NCBI GenBank assembly: GCA_963556495.2
Contig: OY747713.1
Location: forward strand, 31,041,961-31,105,960
Source: Valencia hispanica
Lineage: Eukaryota > Chordata > Actinopteri > Cyprinodontiformes > Valenciidae
Direction of reading: 5' to 3'
DNA: 64,000 nt
This document shows positions 36,160 through 47,224 of this stretch, piece after piece. The number at the start of each line of letters is the position of its first letter. Positions within the stretch are counted from its first letter, which is position 1. Both the position numbers and the translations under genes were made by a program. Under the pieces are notes generated by a model, which saw only the letters and a list, made by a program, of their open reading frames with translations, was not told the origin of the DNA and ran no database searches.

Positions 36160-38000
36160 CGCTTCTCCAGCGTTCGTCGGAAGGGTTCCTACTACTTTGC
36201 GGTCCAGCTCACCATCGGCTGCAGGAGTAGTCCCAGGATTTCCAGTCCTCTTTCCGAGACCCCGTGATGGGTACGGTTTAATACTTAACACCTGCCTCAC
36301 GTCCTTCACTCCCCCTCGGATGACTTCTTGGTCATCACCTCCACTACTTCTCCACCTTGTTGAGGGCTTCGTGCCCTCACTGAGGCTGCTTCCGACATCG
36401 GTGTCCCTCTTCCCGACGAGAAGACGGTGGGCCCCCTTACTACTTTCGAGTTCCTGGGCATCACCATCGACTCATCCTCCATCCAGGTTTCGCTGCTGTT
36501 TGGAGGTCCACCGTATCTCCCCGATCCGCTCTAACTTCTTCCTCACAAATACGCGTTAAGAAACAGCTCCTATTGCTCTCGGGTCATCTTACCTACGCCG
36601 TCCACATCATTCCCCAGGGTCGGTCCTTCGTGTCCCTTCCGTCCGCTGCCGCTAGCGTGCCATGCCTCCACTATCAGCTCGCCCTCACCGAGCCCTGTCG
36701 TACAGAGATGCAGCTCTGGCACGATTTCCTCTCTTCCTGGAACAGCTGGTCCCCGGAGTTTGATTGCCTTCAGCCCCAGTCCACCCTCCCTTCCTCTGCT
36801 CCCCACGAGCTTTACCCCATCGTAATAGCAACCCTTCTTTTGGGGACACGACCTGTCGCAGAAATCGATCCTCATTCACTCCGATAATGAAGCTGTTGTA
36901 GAAGTTATTAACAAAGAAATTCAGATCCTTAGCTCCTGCTGCAGACCTCAACCTGACTCCAGTCCCACAGATTTCAGCCACCATCTTCATCTGACGCCGC
37001 AGCTCTACAACCTCATCATCTTGCAGAACTTCATCGACAGCCTCTCACCCGGTACCTGCTCTGTTTACCTGTCCGGCTGGAACGCCTTCAAGGCCTTTCA
37101 CGTAATGTATGGTCTCTTTCCCTTTTACTCCTTTGTTTATCTGCCAGTTCATCTCTCACTCGCATTCAATCCAAAAAATCCACATATCTACCATTAAATC
37201 TTATCTATCAGGAATCAGCTTCTTCATCAAGCTGGCAACAGGTAACCCCTGTCCAGCTCTCGACCATAGCCACGTTCTGATGTTTTTCTGAAAGGTCTTA
37301 AAAAGCTAGAACCTTCCGCCGCTCATCGCTTACCGCTCACCTCCGACCTCCTCACCCGTTGCATTCTCACGCTTCGTTCCGGTTACCTATCCCCCTTCAT
37401 CGACCTAACTCTTCAGTCCATGCTCTTGCTCGCTTATTTCAGTTTCCCAATTTGTTCTGAGTTGGCCGCTTCCTCTTCTAGACATGATCCTTCCATTCAC
37501 CCATGTCTCTCAGACATTTCAATCCTTAGTCAGGACACCCTCATTTACACCCTACGTAGAAGTAAAACAGACCAGCTCGGCACCTCGGTCCGAATTCACT
37601 TATTCCTCCTCAGTTCCAGCCTCAGCCCCTAGGAACCCATCACCTGCTACATTCAGCCTCTATCATCTGCTAACGCCTCTCCATTCGACCCACTTCTCAT
37701 TACCGAATCAGGTAGCCCCGCTACCCGGTTCTGGTTCATTAATCACTCCCACCAGATTACTCGCCGGGCCGGTATCTCCCCTGATTTTTACTCCGGCCAT
37801 TCAATCTGCAGGGGTACAGCTACCTCAGCCGCCAGGTCAGGGATATCAGACGACATCATCCAAATCTTAGGTGGGTTGTCCTCTTCAGCATACCGAACCT
37901 ACATTCGTAATCTACACAATCTGCGACGCGCTCATTCTCTTCTCTGCTAATCTCTCCGACAAGACCTTTTGGGGGTCCTGAGCAGGCTCGGAAAGACGAT
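36160..38000 (+). pseudogene. Ngaro copy 1, RT-RNase H-tyrosine recombinase relic
   Basis: In shifting plus frames: YYFAVQLTIGCRSSPRI (RT core); SDDFLVITS at 36316, with the paired Asp of the RT active site; FEFLGITIDSS; LIHSDNEAVVEVINK at 36868-36912 (RNase H); TCSVYLSGWNAFKAFH (recombinase N-terminal helix region); LTRCILTLRSGYLSPF; and FYSGHSICRGTATSAARSG, then SSAYRTYI at the end. This order is that of Ngaro/DIRS pol. The first recombinase Arg is replaced by Ile (37450-37452) and the HxxR Arg by Cys (37807-37809). Internal stops are frequent, so it is inactive. Confidence 0.8.
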
Positions 38001-38133
38001 TTCCCGAAGACTGCACCCCCACACTGAGTCTTCCTCCGGGTCTCCGGCGTTGCCTCTCCCCAGACCATTCAATTCAACATGCCTTCAATAAACTGTTAAA
38101 TTCTGAACCTGTAGCGTGGTCCTTGCTAGTGAA
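37971..38133 (+). repeat. Ngaro copy 1, repeat B1
   Basis: 163 bp, from gggggtcctgagcaggctcg to tccttgctagtga. It repeats at 38843-39004. It carries AATAAA at 38087-38092, probably the element's polyadenylation signal. It abuts A2 directly. Confidence 0.9.
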
Positions 38134-38134
38134 A

Positions 38135-38316
38135 TGGAGCTAACAGGTTAGCTGAGGTTCAAGAGCAAGGCCACGCCTCAAACCCGCTTCATAAATCCTA
38201 ATCAGCCTTAACTCGATTCACCCGGTACCACACGTCTGCTCTACATCTCTAATCCCACCAGGATACACATATAAACTCTGCCTGCCCTTCATCCCTCGTC
38301 TGTCGTTCGTTTTCAC
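38135..38316 (+). repeat. Ngaro copy 1, repeat A2
   Basis: Nearly identical to A1 over 182 bp, sharing copy-1-specific variants such as ctgcctgccc and gtctgtcg. Confidence 0.9.
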
Positions 38317-38334
38317 CCCTCCCTTCCCCTCCCT

Positions 38335-38740
38335 CTAGGTCCAGGGTCCTGCCGACTCGCCTCTTCTTTTCAGGGTTCCCGCCGACTCGCCTCTTCTTTT
38401 CAGGGTTCCCGCCGACTCGCCTCTTCTTTTCAGGGTCCTGCCGACCCGCCTCTTCTTTTCAGGGTCCTGCCGACCCTCTCCTTTCCTTCGCAGGGTCCTG
38501 CCGACCCTCTCCTTTCCTTCGCAGGGTCCTGCCGACCCTCGCCTTTCCTTCGCAGGGTCCTGCTGACCCTCGCTTTTCCTTCGCTGGGTCCTGCCGACCC
38601 TCGCCTTTCCTTCGCTGGGTCCTGCCGACCCTCGCCTTTCCTTCCCTGGGTCCTGCCGACCCTCGCCTTTCCTTCGCTGGGTCCTGCCGACCCTCGCCTT
38701 TCCTTCGCTGGGTCCTGCCGACCCTCGCCTTTAACCCTCT
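38335..38740 (+). repeat. Tandem ~31-bp array between A2 and B2 (copy 1)
   Basis: About 13 units built on gggtcctgccgaccctcgcc plus a pyrimidine run ending in cag or ctg. Early units read cctcttcttttcag, later ones cctttccttcgcag then ccttcgctg. The antisense frame gives a repetitive peptide that is not a gene. Confidence 0.9.
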
Positions 38741-38842
38741 CCTTTTTTCGCAGCATCAATCGGGCACAGCCTCCCTGTTCTGCGCTCCAGTTTACTCCTG
38801 TACCACCTCTTCTAACTTCTCTCTCTTTTAGGTTCCGTCTGG

Positions 38843-39004
38843 GGGGGTCCTGAGCAGGCTCGGAAAGACGATTTCCCGACGACTGCACCCCCACACTGAG
38901 TCTTCCTCCGGGTCTCCGGGGTTGCCTCTCCCCAGACCATTCAATTCAACATGCCTTCAATAAACTGTTAAATTCTGAACCTGTAGCGTGGTCCTTGCTG
39001 GTGA
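38843..39004 (+). repeat. Ngaro copy 1, repeat B2 (right end)
   Basis: Matches B1, with AATAAA at 38959-38964 and terminal tccttgctggtga. Confidence 0.9.
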
Positions 39005-39892
39005 ATTGTATAATGTAAAAAAAAGAAAAAGAAACGCTGTTGGGAAGTCAACATATCATCCTCCCAGATGTTATCCCAGATAAAACAATTTTATCACATA
39101 AAAAAGTTTGCAGTATTTCAAAAAATAGAGAAACAATTGCACATCCCTGTGAGATTAAATTAAATTTGTGAATATTTCAGCCCATTCTTTATCTGACTGG
39201 ATAGCTGTTTCTCTAATCTGCTAAGTCAATATATTGTATTTGCAAACCAGGGGTGGTCTGAGGATGAGAGTCTTTTTCATATTGGTTACAGTTAGAAGGC
39301 TATATGAACGCATTCATTTCAGTGCAACCTCACACAATACTGGGTGTTAGTTTGGGTTTTTTACTCATCTACCTTCAATTGTTTCTGTTTTATATTTTAA
39401 CAAGGTTTTGGAAAACTGTTATAAAAGACCACCGTTTGGCTCAATTTCTTTATTTCTGTGGGGGTTGTCGGTTTCAATTTTTTTCTTTTTAACAACCAGA
39501 GGAAGACATGTCAGTAAAAAAAAAAAATCTGTAGTTGTGTAGATTGGGTTAGCCACAGCTGAGGTATCAAGGCACAGCAATATCCTGCACGTATTGACAA
39601 ACAGTGGCGGCTCTCGAGAGGTGGCCGCCCTGGCCGAACCCCTTCTTCCTGCAGCCTCTCCCCCAAAAATAACCAGACACACACCCTCTCCCCTGATGAG
39701 CGCCATTAAAAAAAGATTATGTAAGCTGTGAGAAACATTAAGAATTTAAAAATATTTTTCTGTTTGATACTGGTCTTGCACTTTAGAGAAATATTTTTTA
39801 TAAATGACCAAGCTACACCTGCAAATGTTTTGTGTTTTAAACCAGAGATGATTGAATGCAAGTCTGATTATTAAAAAAACAAAATCTGGGGT

Positions 39893-40072
39893 GTTGCGCA
39901 GCAAAGTGGTTAGTGTCGGCGCTTCATGTACGGAGGCCTCAGTCCTCGATGCGGTTGCCCTGGGTTCGAGTCCTGTCCTGGTGGAGCTTTGCCACATGTC
40001 TTTCCCCTTCTATGTATGTATCCACTGTCAAATAAAGGCCACTGTGGTCACAAAAACAAACAGTGAAATAGA
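39893..40072 (+). mobile_element. tRNA-derived SINE
   Basis: A-box-like gtggttagtgtcggcgc and a perfect B-box ggttcgagtcc, then ccacatgtctttccccttct and the tail tgtcaaataaaggccactg. This is a standard fish tRNA-SINE arrangement in plus orientation. Confidence 0.75.
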
Positions 40073-40436
40073 CCTTTTAGTTGGTAGTTAAGGATTTGAG
40101 TCCAGCTTCAAAGTGTTTGGACAGCCATGGGGAACAAGAATATTTTCTTACCGTGCTTACATGGTGCCCAAACCCATAGAATGCTACTTCCCATTGTTTC
40201 CCTAATGACACCACCCCCAGGCCTTGCCTCCCTGGTAGGAGAGCCATATCACCCGTATCAAAACCAACCACTATCAACAAATCCATGCCAGTGTTGTGCT
40301 TCAGCTAAAAAAATCTGCTGTAAATGCTTTTATTGGATATGTTTGAATGACAGATGTAGTACTAAAATGTTAATCATTTTAAGTAGGTGCATGTAGCCAA
40401 TCATTAGAGTCAGGACTTTAGAAAGAAGATTGGACA

Positions 40437-40480
40437 TCTGTGTGTGTGTGTGTGTGTGTATGCGTGCGTGCGTGGGTGGG
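40437..40480. repeat. (GT)n microsatellite
   Basis: A TG run passing into TGCGTGCG and TGGGTGGG variants. Confidence 0.9.
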
Positions 40481-42077
40481 TGTGCATGCATGTTTCTGGA
40501 CAAACTGACTTACTTTGAACTGCATGGCCTTCTCGGGAGCCACACCCAGTAGCTGCGGTACAAAACCTGTCATTAAATGGCAAAATGATTAGAAAAAAGG
40601 AGTGCTGTGTTAACCCCTACTCTCTCTCCCCCTTTTTTCTCTGATTCAAACAAACACGCATGAGCTTATATACATATACCACTTCCACAGACTCCACATC
40701 AAGTGTGGCTTCCTGCTGCATGCGTCCCGCCATGCTCGATTCCCCCCCAAAGGCTAATGAAATCTATTGATGTGGAGCGCGGGGGACATCAGAGCGGCAC
40801 AGGAGGCAGAATGGAACAAGGGGTAAAGAGAGGATCAAGTGAGTAAAGCTGCCTCCCAAAATAGGGGGAAAAAAGCAGGCGAGGATAAAACAAACCAACC
40901 AAAAGTTTACACAGGCCTCAATTACAACCCAGAGTCGGACCGAAATATACAAAATAATCAAAATAAAACACAATGAAACTCGACCCCCCGCCCAGCCCCC
41001 AGGAAAGAAGCACATGCTCAGTTATTTCCACTAAGTCACAAACACTGTTAATAATCTACTGTTGTTTATGTGACATACTCTATTTGGAAGCTGGTGACGA
41101 TAGGTTTGGACCAGCTATCCTCATTGAATTTGCAATAAACATTTGAAAAATTATGTTAATATTTCTTTAAATACACAATATTCTCTCGTCAAACCTGAAA
41201 ATACCTCATATTTCTCTGCACATTTCCCTAAATTTTAGAATTTTTTTCTGTTAATGCTTTACTCAATTAAAACACTCCTCAATCTTTAGAGAAACCAGTG
41301 AAAATGCGATGCCAATGTTAGATAAATCCTTTTTATAATCAACCAACTTGACACAACAAATCTAGGAAGCTGACATAATTGCTGAGCTGTTTTTGTAGGC
41401 TGTTGGAATAAAATGGCCTAGTCCAAAATGTTCTGTCACACATCTAATTTTGCTAATCAAAACAGTAGTTTGCAAAAAGATCAATAACTCTTGATTTTTT
41501 TCAAACTTGATTGTATTTAAATAGGATGTTAGGTGTTTAAATTGATAGAAAATAAGATAAGTGGAAAGTGGAAAGAAAGGAGGCATTATTAGATATTTTT
41601 TACAATTAAATATCTAAAAAGTGTGCCATGCATTTGTATACAGCCTATTCATTCAATGTAGAAGAAACTTTACTCCCCTAAGGTCTTTTTTTGTCAGCCT
41701 TTCGACAGTATACATAAGAATGTGATGGCTTGATTGAATCATTTTTCTATTGTTTCTTTTTTTTATTCTCTTGCTATTTATACAAAAACTGTATAATATC
41801 CTGTCTTGACCCCTGATGAAGGTGACAAGCCGAAACATGGTGGTCTGTTAATAGTGTTGGACTTCAAAGTGTTTCTGGGGTGCTCACGTCACAAGAATTG
41901 CAACCCCACAGCATGATTCTGCCACTATGTTTCACTATGGGAATGGTGTGTTCATGGTGATGCACAATGACAGTTTTTGGTACACACAGTTTTTGTTTAA
42001 TTTAAGTCCCATCGGAACAGATCGCTGTCTACCATATATTTGCTGCGTCCACTAGACGGCTTGGGGCAAACTGTAAA

Positions 42078-42105
42078 CAATTCAATTCAATTCAATTCAA
42101 TTCAA
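42078..42105. repeat. (AATTC)n LINE tail repeat
   Basis: Five CAATT-type units at the LINE 3' end. The same style of tail occurs at 4.73 kb. Confidence 0.85.
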
Positions 42106-42157
42106 AAATACTTTATTGATCCCAGAGGGAAATTAAGTGTTGGTATAGCTCATATAA

Positions 42158-43081
42158 TTAATTCTTTAAGGAGTTATTGTAGATGATGATGGCTGTGGGC
42201 AGGAAGGATTTCCTGTAGCGGTCTGTATTGCAGCGAAACTGAAGAAGCCTCCGACTTAAGACGCTCTGTTGTTGTATGACTGTCTCATGAAGAGGATGCT
42301 CAGGGTTGTCCATAATTTTTTTGATTTTATGAAGAATCCTTCTTTGCATTATCATCTCCAGATTTTCCACAGTTGTCCCAAGAACAGAACCAGCCTTCTT
42401 TATCAGGTTGTTTAGCCTTTTTAAATCCCTGGCTCTGATGCTGCTACCCCAACAGATGACGGCTGAAGAGATTACACTCTCCACAACAGACTTGTAGAAG
42501 ATCTGCTGCATCTTGCTGCAAACCTTGAAGGACCTAAGCTTCCTCAAGAAGTACAGTCTGCTCTGTCCCTTCTTGTAGACGGCTTCACTGTTGCGCCTCC
42601 AGTCCAGTCTGTTGTCAAGGTGAACTCCGAGGTATTTATACTCCTCAACCACCTCCACTTCTTCTCCCATGATGGAAACAGTGTTTGACTTATCCCTGTT
42701 TCTTCTGAAATCTACAATCATCTCCTTTGTTTTGTTCACATTCAAGGTGAGACGATTGTTTCCACACCATGTCACAAAGCGGTTCACCAGCTCTCTGTTT
42801 TCAGCTTCTTGTACACCCGACAATTGCAGAGTCATCTGAGTATTTCTGCAGATGACAGGTCTCTGATTTGCACTGGAAGTCTGAGGTGTACAGAGTGAAA
42901 AGGAATGGTGAGAGTACGGTCCCTTGTGGTGCTCCTGTGCTGCTGACCACCTGGTTTGACACACAATTCTTCAGTCTCACAAATTGTGGTCTGTTTGTCA
43001 GGTAGTCATTGATCCAGGTGATTGTTGAGGGCTCCACCTGTGTCTTCAGGAGTTTCTGACAAAGCAAATCAGGCTGAATTG
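42158..43081 (-). pseudogene. LINE ORF2 C-terminal half (RT thumb and tail)
   Basis: The 42964-42158 frame has WCGNNRLTLNVNKTKEMIV, EYKYLGVHLDNRLDW, YFLRKLRSFKVCSKM, AVICWGSSI and RLLQFRCNTDRYRKSFLPTA. These are typical of the Rex1-like LINE family after the RT active site. The preceding frame (43250-42801) supplies GAPQGTVLSPFLFTLYTSDF and QKYSDDSAIVG, where the usual YADD box reads YSDD, and a frame break joins the two. The stop at 42158 looks like the natural C-terminus. The N-terminal half is missing. Confidence 0.75.
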
Positions 43082-43945
43082 TGGACCTGTTATGGTTTTG
43101 TGTCGACGTTGGGTTTCTTGTTGCCACTCCTCCATAAGAAACAGATTTGACGAATAGTCTCATCTGAGGTGTGGATCTCTGCAACTCATTCAGCGGTTCC
43201 AAGTGTCTCTTGGCTGCTTCTATGAGGACGCACATCTGTCTTTCTCTCATTGTAGAAAAATGTTAGTTTTTCAAAGGTTTTTATGTGTCTAAGAAAAGTT
43301 CAGTTATTTTAGTTTTCTCCCTGGATGAAGATCCTTTCATTCACAATGTTTTTTTTTTTATTTCAGTCATTTTCCAAACAGAAACAGCCTCTCATCATAA
43401 AACACAAAACCAGAGTTACCAGAATGTGTAAGTTGAGGCAACATTGCAGTAAAGAGAACTCTTTCATTTTTTTAATCTGACTACAACAACATAGACACAC
43501 AGGGGTGGACTGGGACAAAAGTTCAGCTGGCATTTTCTGTCCAGACCAGCCCACTACATTATCAGCCGACACTACATAAAAGTCCACAAATCTCGCATCA
43601 GCTCCAATCATGCATACAGTACAAATGAGAGTCATATTCCTTGATAGCAGTCAACAAATAAAGCACATGTGGCTTGACACATTAGTTCATGTTAAGGCAA
43701 GACACTACAGGCAAAAACATGGATTTTTCGTGACCTGGTCAATTTTGAGATTTGTGGATATTTAACATCCTTAACATGTGGATTTTCAAAAAAAAAAAAA
43801 AACTACAACTCTGAGACACCTCTAAAATCGACTATTTTTATCATTTTAGTGCGGGTGAGACAGCAGATTTGGCGTTCCATTTTCCGTCTCACTGTTTCCG
43901 GTTGCCTGTTAACGCGAAGCAGTCTAAACAAAAAGCCCCCCAAAA

Positions 43946-44128
43946 ATGGAGCTAACAGGTTAGCTGAGGTTCAGGAGCAAGGCCACGCCTCAAACCCGCT
44001 TCATAAATCCTAATCAGCCTTAACTCGATTCACCCGGTACCACACGTCTGCTCTACATCTCTAATCCCACCAGGATACACATATAAACTCTGCTTGCCCT
44101 TCATCCCTCGTCTCTCGTTCGTTTTCAC
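43946..44128 (+). repeat. Ngaro copy 2, repeat A1
   Basis: Starts tggagctaacaggttag and carries the copy-2 variants ctgcttgccc and gtctctcg, also found in its A2. Confidence 0.9.
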
Positions 44129-44151
44129 GCGATCAGTTCGGACTTCCGCGT

Positions 44152-44790
44152 GTGTTCGCTTACCTCGCTCGACGTTTTGCTTCGTTGTTCCCGGCATGGG
44201 CGTACTCACGCTCGGCGTCGATCCGTCTGAGGAGTTGCGCGGCGGTCGTCCCGCATCTCCCGGGCCATCTCCCCGGCTTTTCGTCCGCCAACTCTCCCAC
44301 CGTGTTGGGCTGTTTTCGAGCCAGCGGGACTTCAGTCTGCCCCCCCCGGCCGTGGCCTCTTAGCCTCGGCTGCTACAGACAGACAGATCTGTCTTCCACG
44401 CCGTTGGCTCTCGAATCTCTTAACGGCTGACCTCGCAGCCGCTCCGGCCGAATTCCTCCTCACCTGTTTCCCCCTCTCCACTCCAGGATTTCCCCCGTGG
44501 GCTCGAGCCGTCACCTCGGCGCTCTCACCCCGCTGCTCTGGCCGGCCCAGCCCGGGCCCTTCCCTCTCCATCCCTCGCCGCCCGCACCGGTCTCCCGTAC
44601 TTCGTTCTAGAGCCTCCCCTCGAGCTCGGCGCTCCCCGATCGCAGCTTCGGGCCTCCCTGACATGTCCGGCTGGACACTAGCAGGGCTCCAGCGCGCGCT
44701 CCTGGAAAGGGGTTTTCCCTTCAACCGCTAAGGGCCTTTAAGCGAAACCTCTTTCGTGCTCAAAACGGCTCCAGAACAACACGGCCGATA
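44152..44790 (+). pseudogene. Ngaro copy 2, gag-like region
   Basis: Corresponds to 34746-35378 of copy 1. A frame break near 44340-44385 splits the reading that was continuous in copy 1, and a TAA interrupts the SAP-like region (gctaag near 44727). Not translatable as one protein. Confidence 0.5.
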
Positions 44791-44811
44791 TCGATGAAGA
44801 GCGTTTTGCTG

Positions 44812-45571
44812 GTATGTACGGCTTTTATTGGTATTAAATTAAACGAAGCACTGTTTTAACGGGAAGTAAGGGAGACGTCGCACTGTAGTGCTTAGCATTA
44901 ATACTTAAATGAGCATTGTTACTAGCCTCGTGAAACTGACTGACTAACGTTAACACTGTCACGCCTGTGTGAAGATGCTTAAAACATGTCGTTAGCAAAT
45001 GTTCAGCAACAATCACAGACATTTGGTAGGCCTATTCATATCGGCTCGTGTAATGCAGAATATTGAACTAATCTTACTAAAACTACTGTGGAGATAGTAC
45101 AGGGATGCAAACAGCGCGCTTTTCGGCGCCTAGTTTTTCACGTCAGTTTGGGGTGACTTGGGTCTGAGAGGGTCTGATTATAATTTCACAACGTCTTCTG
45201 AAGCCATTCCGTAGCTTAATGTGAGGGACAGAAGTCTATTTACATCAATAAATTTAAGTTTACGGAAACTCGTTTTCCCTCCTCTTCGGCCGTCAATCAT
45301 TCTCCATTCAGTATTCAAACAGCACGCGCGCCTCGTCCGGTTACAGCAGGATACACGGTAAAACTCCGTCCACTATGATATTATGTTATATTATATTATA
45401 ATATGCTTTGAGCACATCATTCTGCACCCACGATGCGCATACGCGCTTTGTGCGCTCTGTTTTTTGAAGTGTTTCATATACTCTGTATATCGACCCCCCC
45501 CCCCAAAATAATACCTTGCCACCCCCGTTTTTTTTAAAGCCTAGCTCCGCCACTGCCCCCCTTCATTCAGT
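44812..45571 (+). other. Shared non-coding segment inside Ngaro copy 2
   Basis: Same segment and boundaries as 35393-36151 in copy 1 (GTATGT start, ttcattcAG end), so it was present before the two copies separated. Confidence 0.5.
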
Positions 45572-45579
45572 CTTCTGGC

Positions 45580-47060
45580 GCTTCTCCAGTGTCCGTCGGA
45601 AGGGTTCCTACTACTTTGCGGTCCAGCTCACCTTCGGCTGCAGGAGTAGTCCCAGGATTTCCAGTTCTCTTTCCGAGACCCCGTGATGGGTACAGTTTAA
45701 TACTTAACACCTGCCTCACGTCCTTCACTCCCCCTCGGATGACTTATGGGTCATCACCTCCACTTCTTCTCCACCTCGTTGAGGGCTTCGTGCCCTCACT
45801 GAGGCTGCTTCCGACATCGGTGTCCCTCTTCCCGACGAGAAGACGGTGGGCCCCCTTACTACTTTCGAGTTCCTGGGCATCACCATCGACTCATCCTCCA
45901 TCCAGGTTTCGCTGCTGTTTGGAGGTCCACCGTATCTCCCCGATCCGCTCTAACTTCTTCCTCACAAATACGCGTTAAGAAACAGCTCCTATTGCTCTCG
46001 GGTCATCTAACCTACGCCGTCCGCATCATTCCCCAGGGTCAGTCCTTCGTGTCCCTTCCGTCCGCTGCCGCTAGCGTGCCATGCCTCCACTATCAGCTCG
46101 CCCTCACTGAGCCCTGTCGTACAGAGATGCGGCTCTGGCACGATTTCCTCTCTTCCTGGAACAGCTGGTCCCCGCAGTTTGATTCCCTTCAGCCCCAGTC
46201 CACCCTCCCTTCCTCTGCTCCCCACGAGCTTTACCCCATCGTAATAGCAACCCTTCTTTTGGGGACACGACCTGTCGCAGAAATCGATCCTCATTCACTC
46301 CGATAATGAAGCTGTTGTAGAAGTTATTAACAAAGAAATTCAGATCCTTAGCTCCTGCTGCAGACCTCAACCTGACTCCAGTCCCACAGTTTTCAGCCAC
46401 CATCTTCATCTGACGCCGCAGCTCTACAACCTCACCATCTTGCAGAACTTCGACAGCCTCTCACCCGGTACCCACTCTGTTTACCTGTCCGGCTGGAACG
46501 CCTTCAAGGCCTTTCACGTAATGTATGGTCTCTTTCCCTTTTACTCCTTTGTTTATCTGCCAGTTCATCTCTCACTCGCATTCAATCCAAAAAATCCACA
46601 TATCCACCATTAAATCTTATCTATCAGGAATCAGCTTCTTCATCAAGCTGGCAACAGGTAACCCCTGTCCAGCTTGATGAAGAATTCACTTATTCCGCCT
46701 CAGTTCCAGCCTCAGCCCCTAGAAACCCATCACCTGCTACATTCAGCCTCTATCATCTGCTAACGCCTCTCCATTCGACCCACTTCTCATTACCGAATCA
46801 GGTAGCCCCGCTACCCGGTTCTGGTTCATTAATCACTCCCACCAGATTACTCGCCGGTCCGGTATCTCCCCTGATTTTTACTCCGGCCATTCAATCTGCA
46901 GGGGTACAGCTACCTCAGCCGCCAGGTCAGGGATATCAGACGACATCATCCAAATCTTAGGTGGGTTGTCCTCTTCAGCATACCGAACCTACATTCGTAA
47001 TCTACACAATCTGCGACGCGCTCATTCTCCTTTCTGCTAATCTCTCCGACAAGACCTTTT
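45580..47060 (+). pseudogene. Ngaro copy 2, RT-RNase H relic and recombinase remnant
   Basis: Same domains as in copy 1: RT core, the paired Asp (tcggatgac near 45736), RNase H SDNEAVVEVINK near 46294-46332, and the recombinase N-terminal YLSGWNAFKAFH. About 330 bp with the first catalytic region is deleted at 46671-46684. The C-terminal block with SSAYRTYI is kept. Confidence 0.75.
46636..46684. repeat. 16-bp inverted repeat at the deletion junction of copy 2
   Basis: TTCTTCATCAAGCTGG at 46636-46651 and its exact reverse complement at 46669-46684, where copy 1 continues differently (ccagctctcgacc). The second arm marks the deletion junction. Confidence 0.85.
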
Positions 47061-47223
47061 GGGGGTCCTGAGCAGGCTCGGAAAGACGATTTCCCGAAGA
47101 CTGCACCCCCACACTGAGTCTTCCTCCGGGTCTTCGGCGTTGCCTCTCCCCAGACCATTCAATTCAACATGCCTTCAATAAACTGTTAAATTCTGAACCT
47201 GTAGCGTGGTCCTTGCTAGTGAA
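47061..47223 (+). repeat. Ngaro copy 2, repeat B1
   Basis: gggggtcctgagcaggctcg to tccttgctagtga, with an AATAAA signal. Followed directly by A2. Confidence 0.9.
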
Positions 47224-47224
47224 A

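Larger units (their letters stand above)
34541..39004 (+). mobile_element. DIRS/Ngaro-like tyrosine-recombinase retroelement, copy 1 (defective)
   Basis: The layout is A1 (34541-34722), internal region, B1 (37971-38133), A2 (38135-38316), tandem array, B2 (38843-39004). This A1-B1A2-B2 split direct repeat is diagnostic of the Ngaro branch of DIRS elements. They replicate by reverse transcription and integrate by a tyrosine recombinase rather than an integrase. Inside are a SAP-like gag tail, the back half of reverse transcriptase, RNase H and recombinase remnants, in the right order and strand but with stops and frame breaks. No target duplication is expected or seen. It is GC-rich relative to its surroundings. 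Confidence 0.85.
39005..41869. other. Spacer between the two Ngaro copies, left part
   Basis: It contains a lone hAT-end-like motif (cagtggcggctctcg near 39603), a tRNA-derived SINE (39893-40072) and (GT)n at 40437-40480. No gene recognised. Confidence 0.45.
42074..43081 (-). mobile_element. LINE (Rex1/CR1-like), 5' truncated, nested in Tc1 relic
   Basis: The 3' end lies at the left: a run of (AATTC)n at 42078-42105, then aatactttattgatcccaga. The reverse strand encodes the C-terminal part of ORF2. It is about 1 kb, truncated as LINEs usually are, and younger than the Tc1 relic it interrupts. Confidence 0.8.
41870..43260 (-). mobile_element. Tc1/mariner relic (antisense), split by a LINE
   Basis: The left piece (about 41885-42073) has cacagcatgattctgccact, gggaatggtgtgttcatggt, catatatttgctgcgtccac and ggcttggggcaaactgtaaa. 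The right piece (about 43082-43255) has gtttcttgttgccactcctc, cataagaaacagatttgacg, gtggatctctgcaactc and gtgtctcttggctgcttct. The pieces join into one continuous Tc1 sequence once the LINE is removed. Confidence 0.7.

Noticed and set aside
38430..38894. Repetitive minus-strand peptide (GRQDPAKERRGSAGP-type repeats)
   Set aside because: It is the antisense reading of the 31-bp tandem array; unit length compatible with open frame is accidental, and copy 2 does not keep it.
39603..39625. hAT-like end cagtggcggctctcg
   Set aside because: No partner end or flanking duplication found nearby, so not listed as an element.
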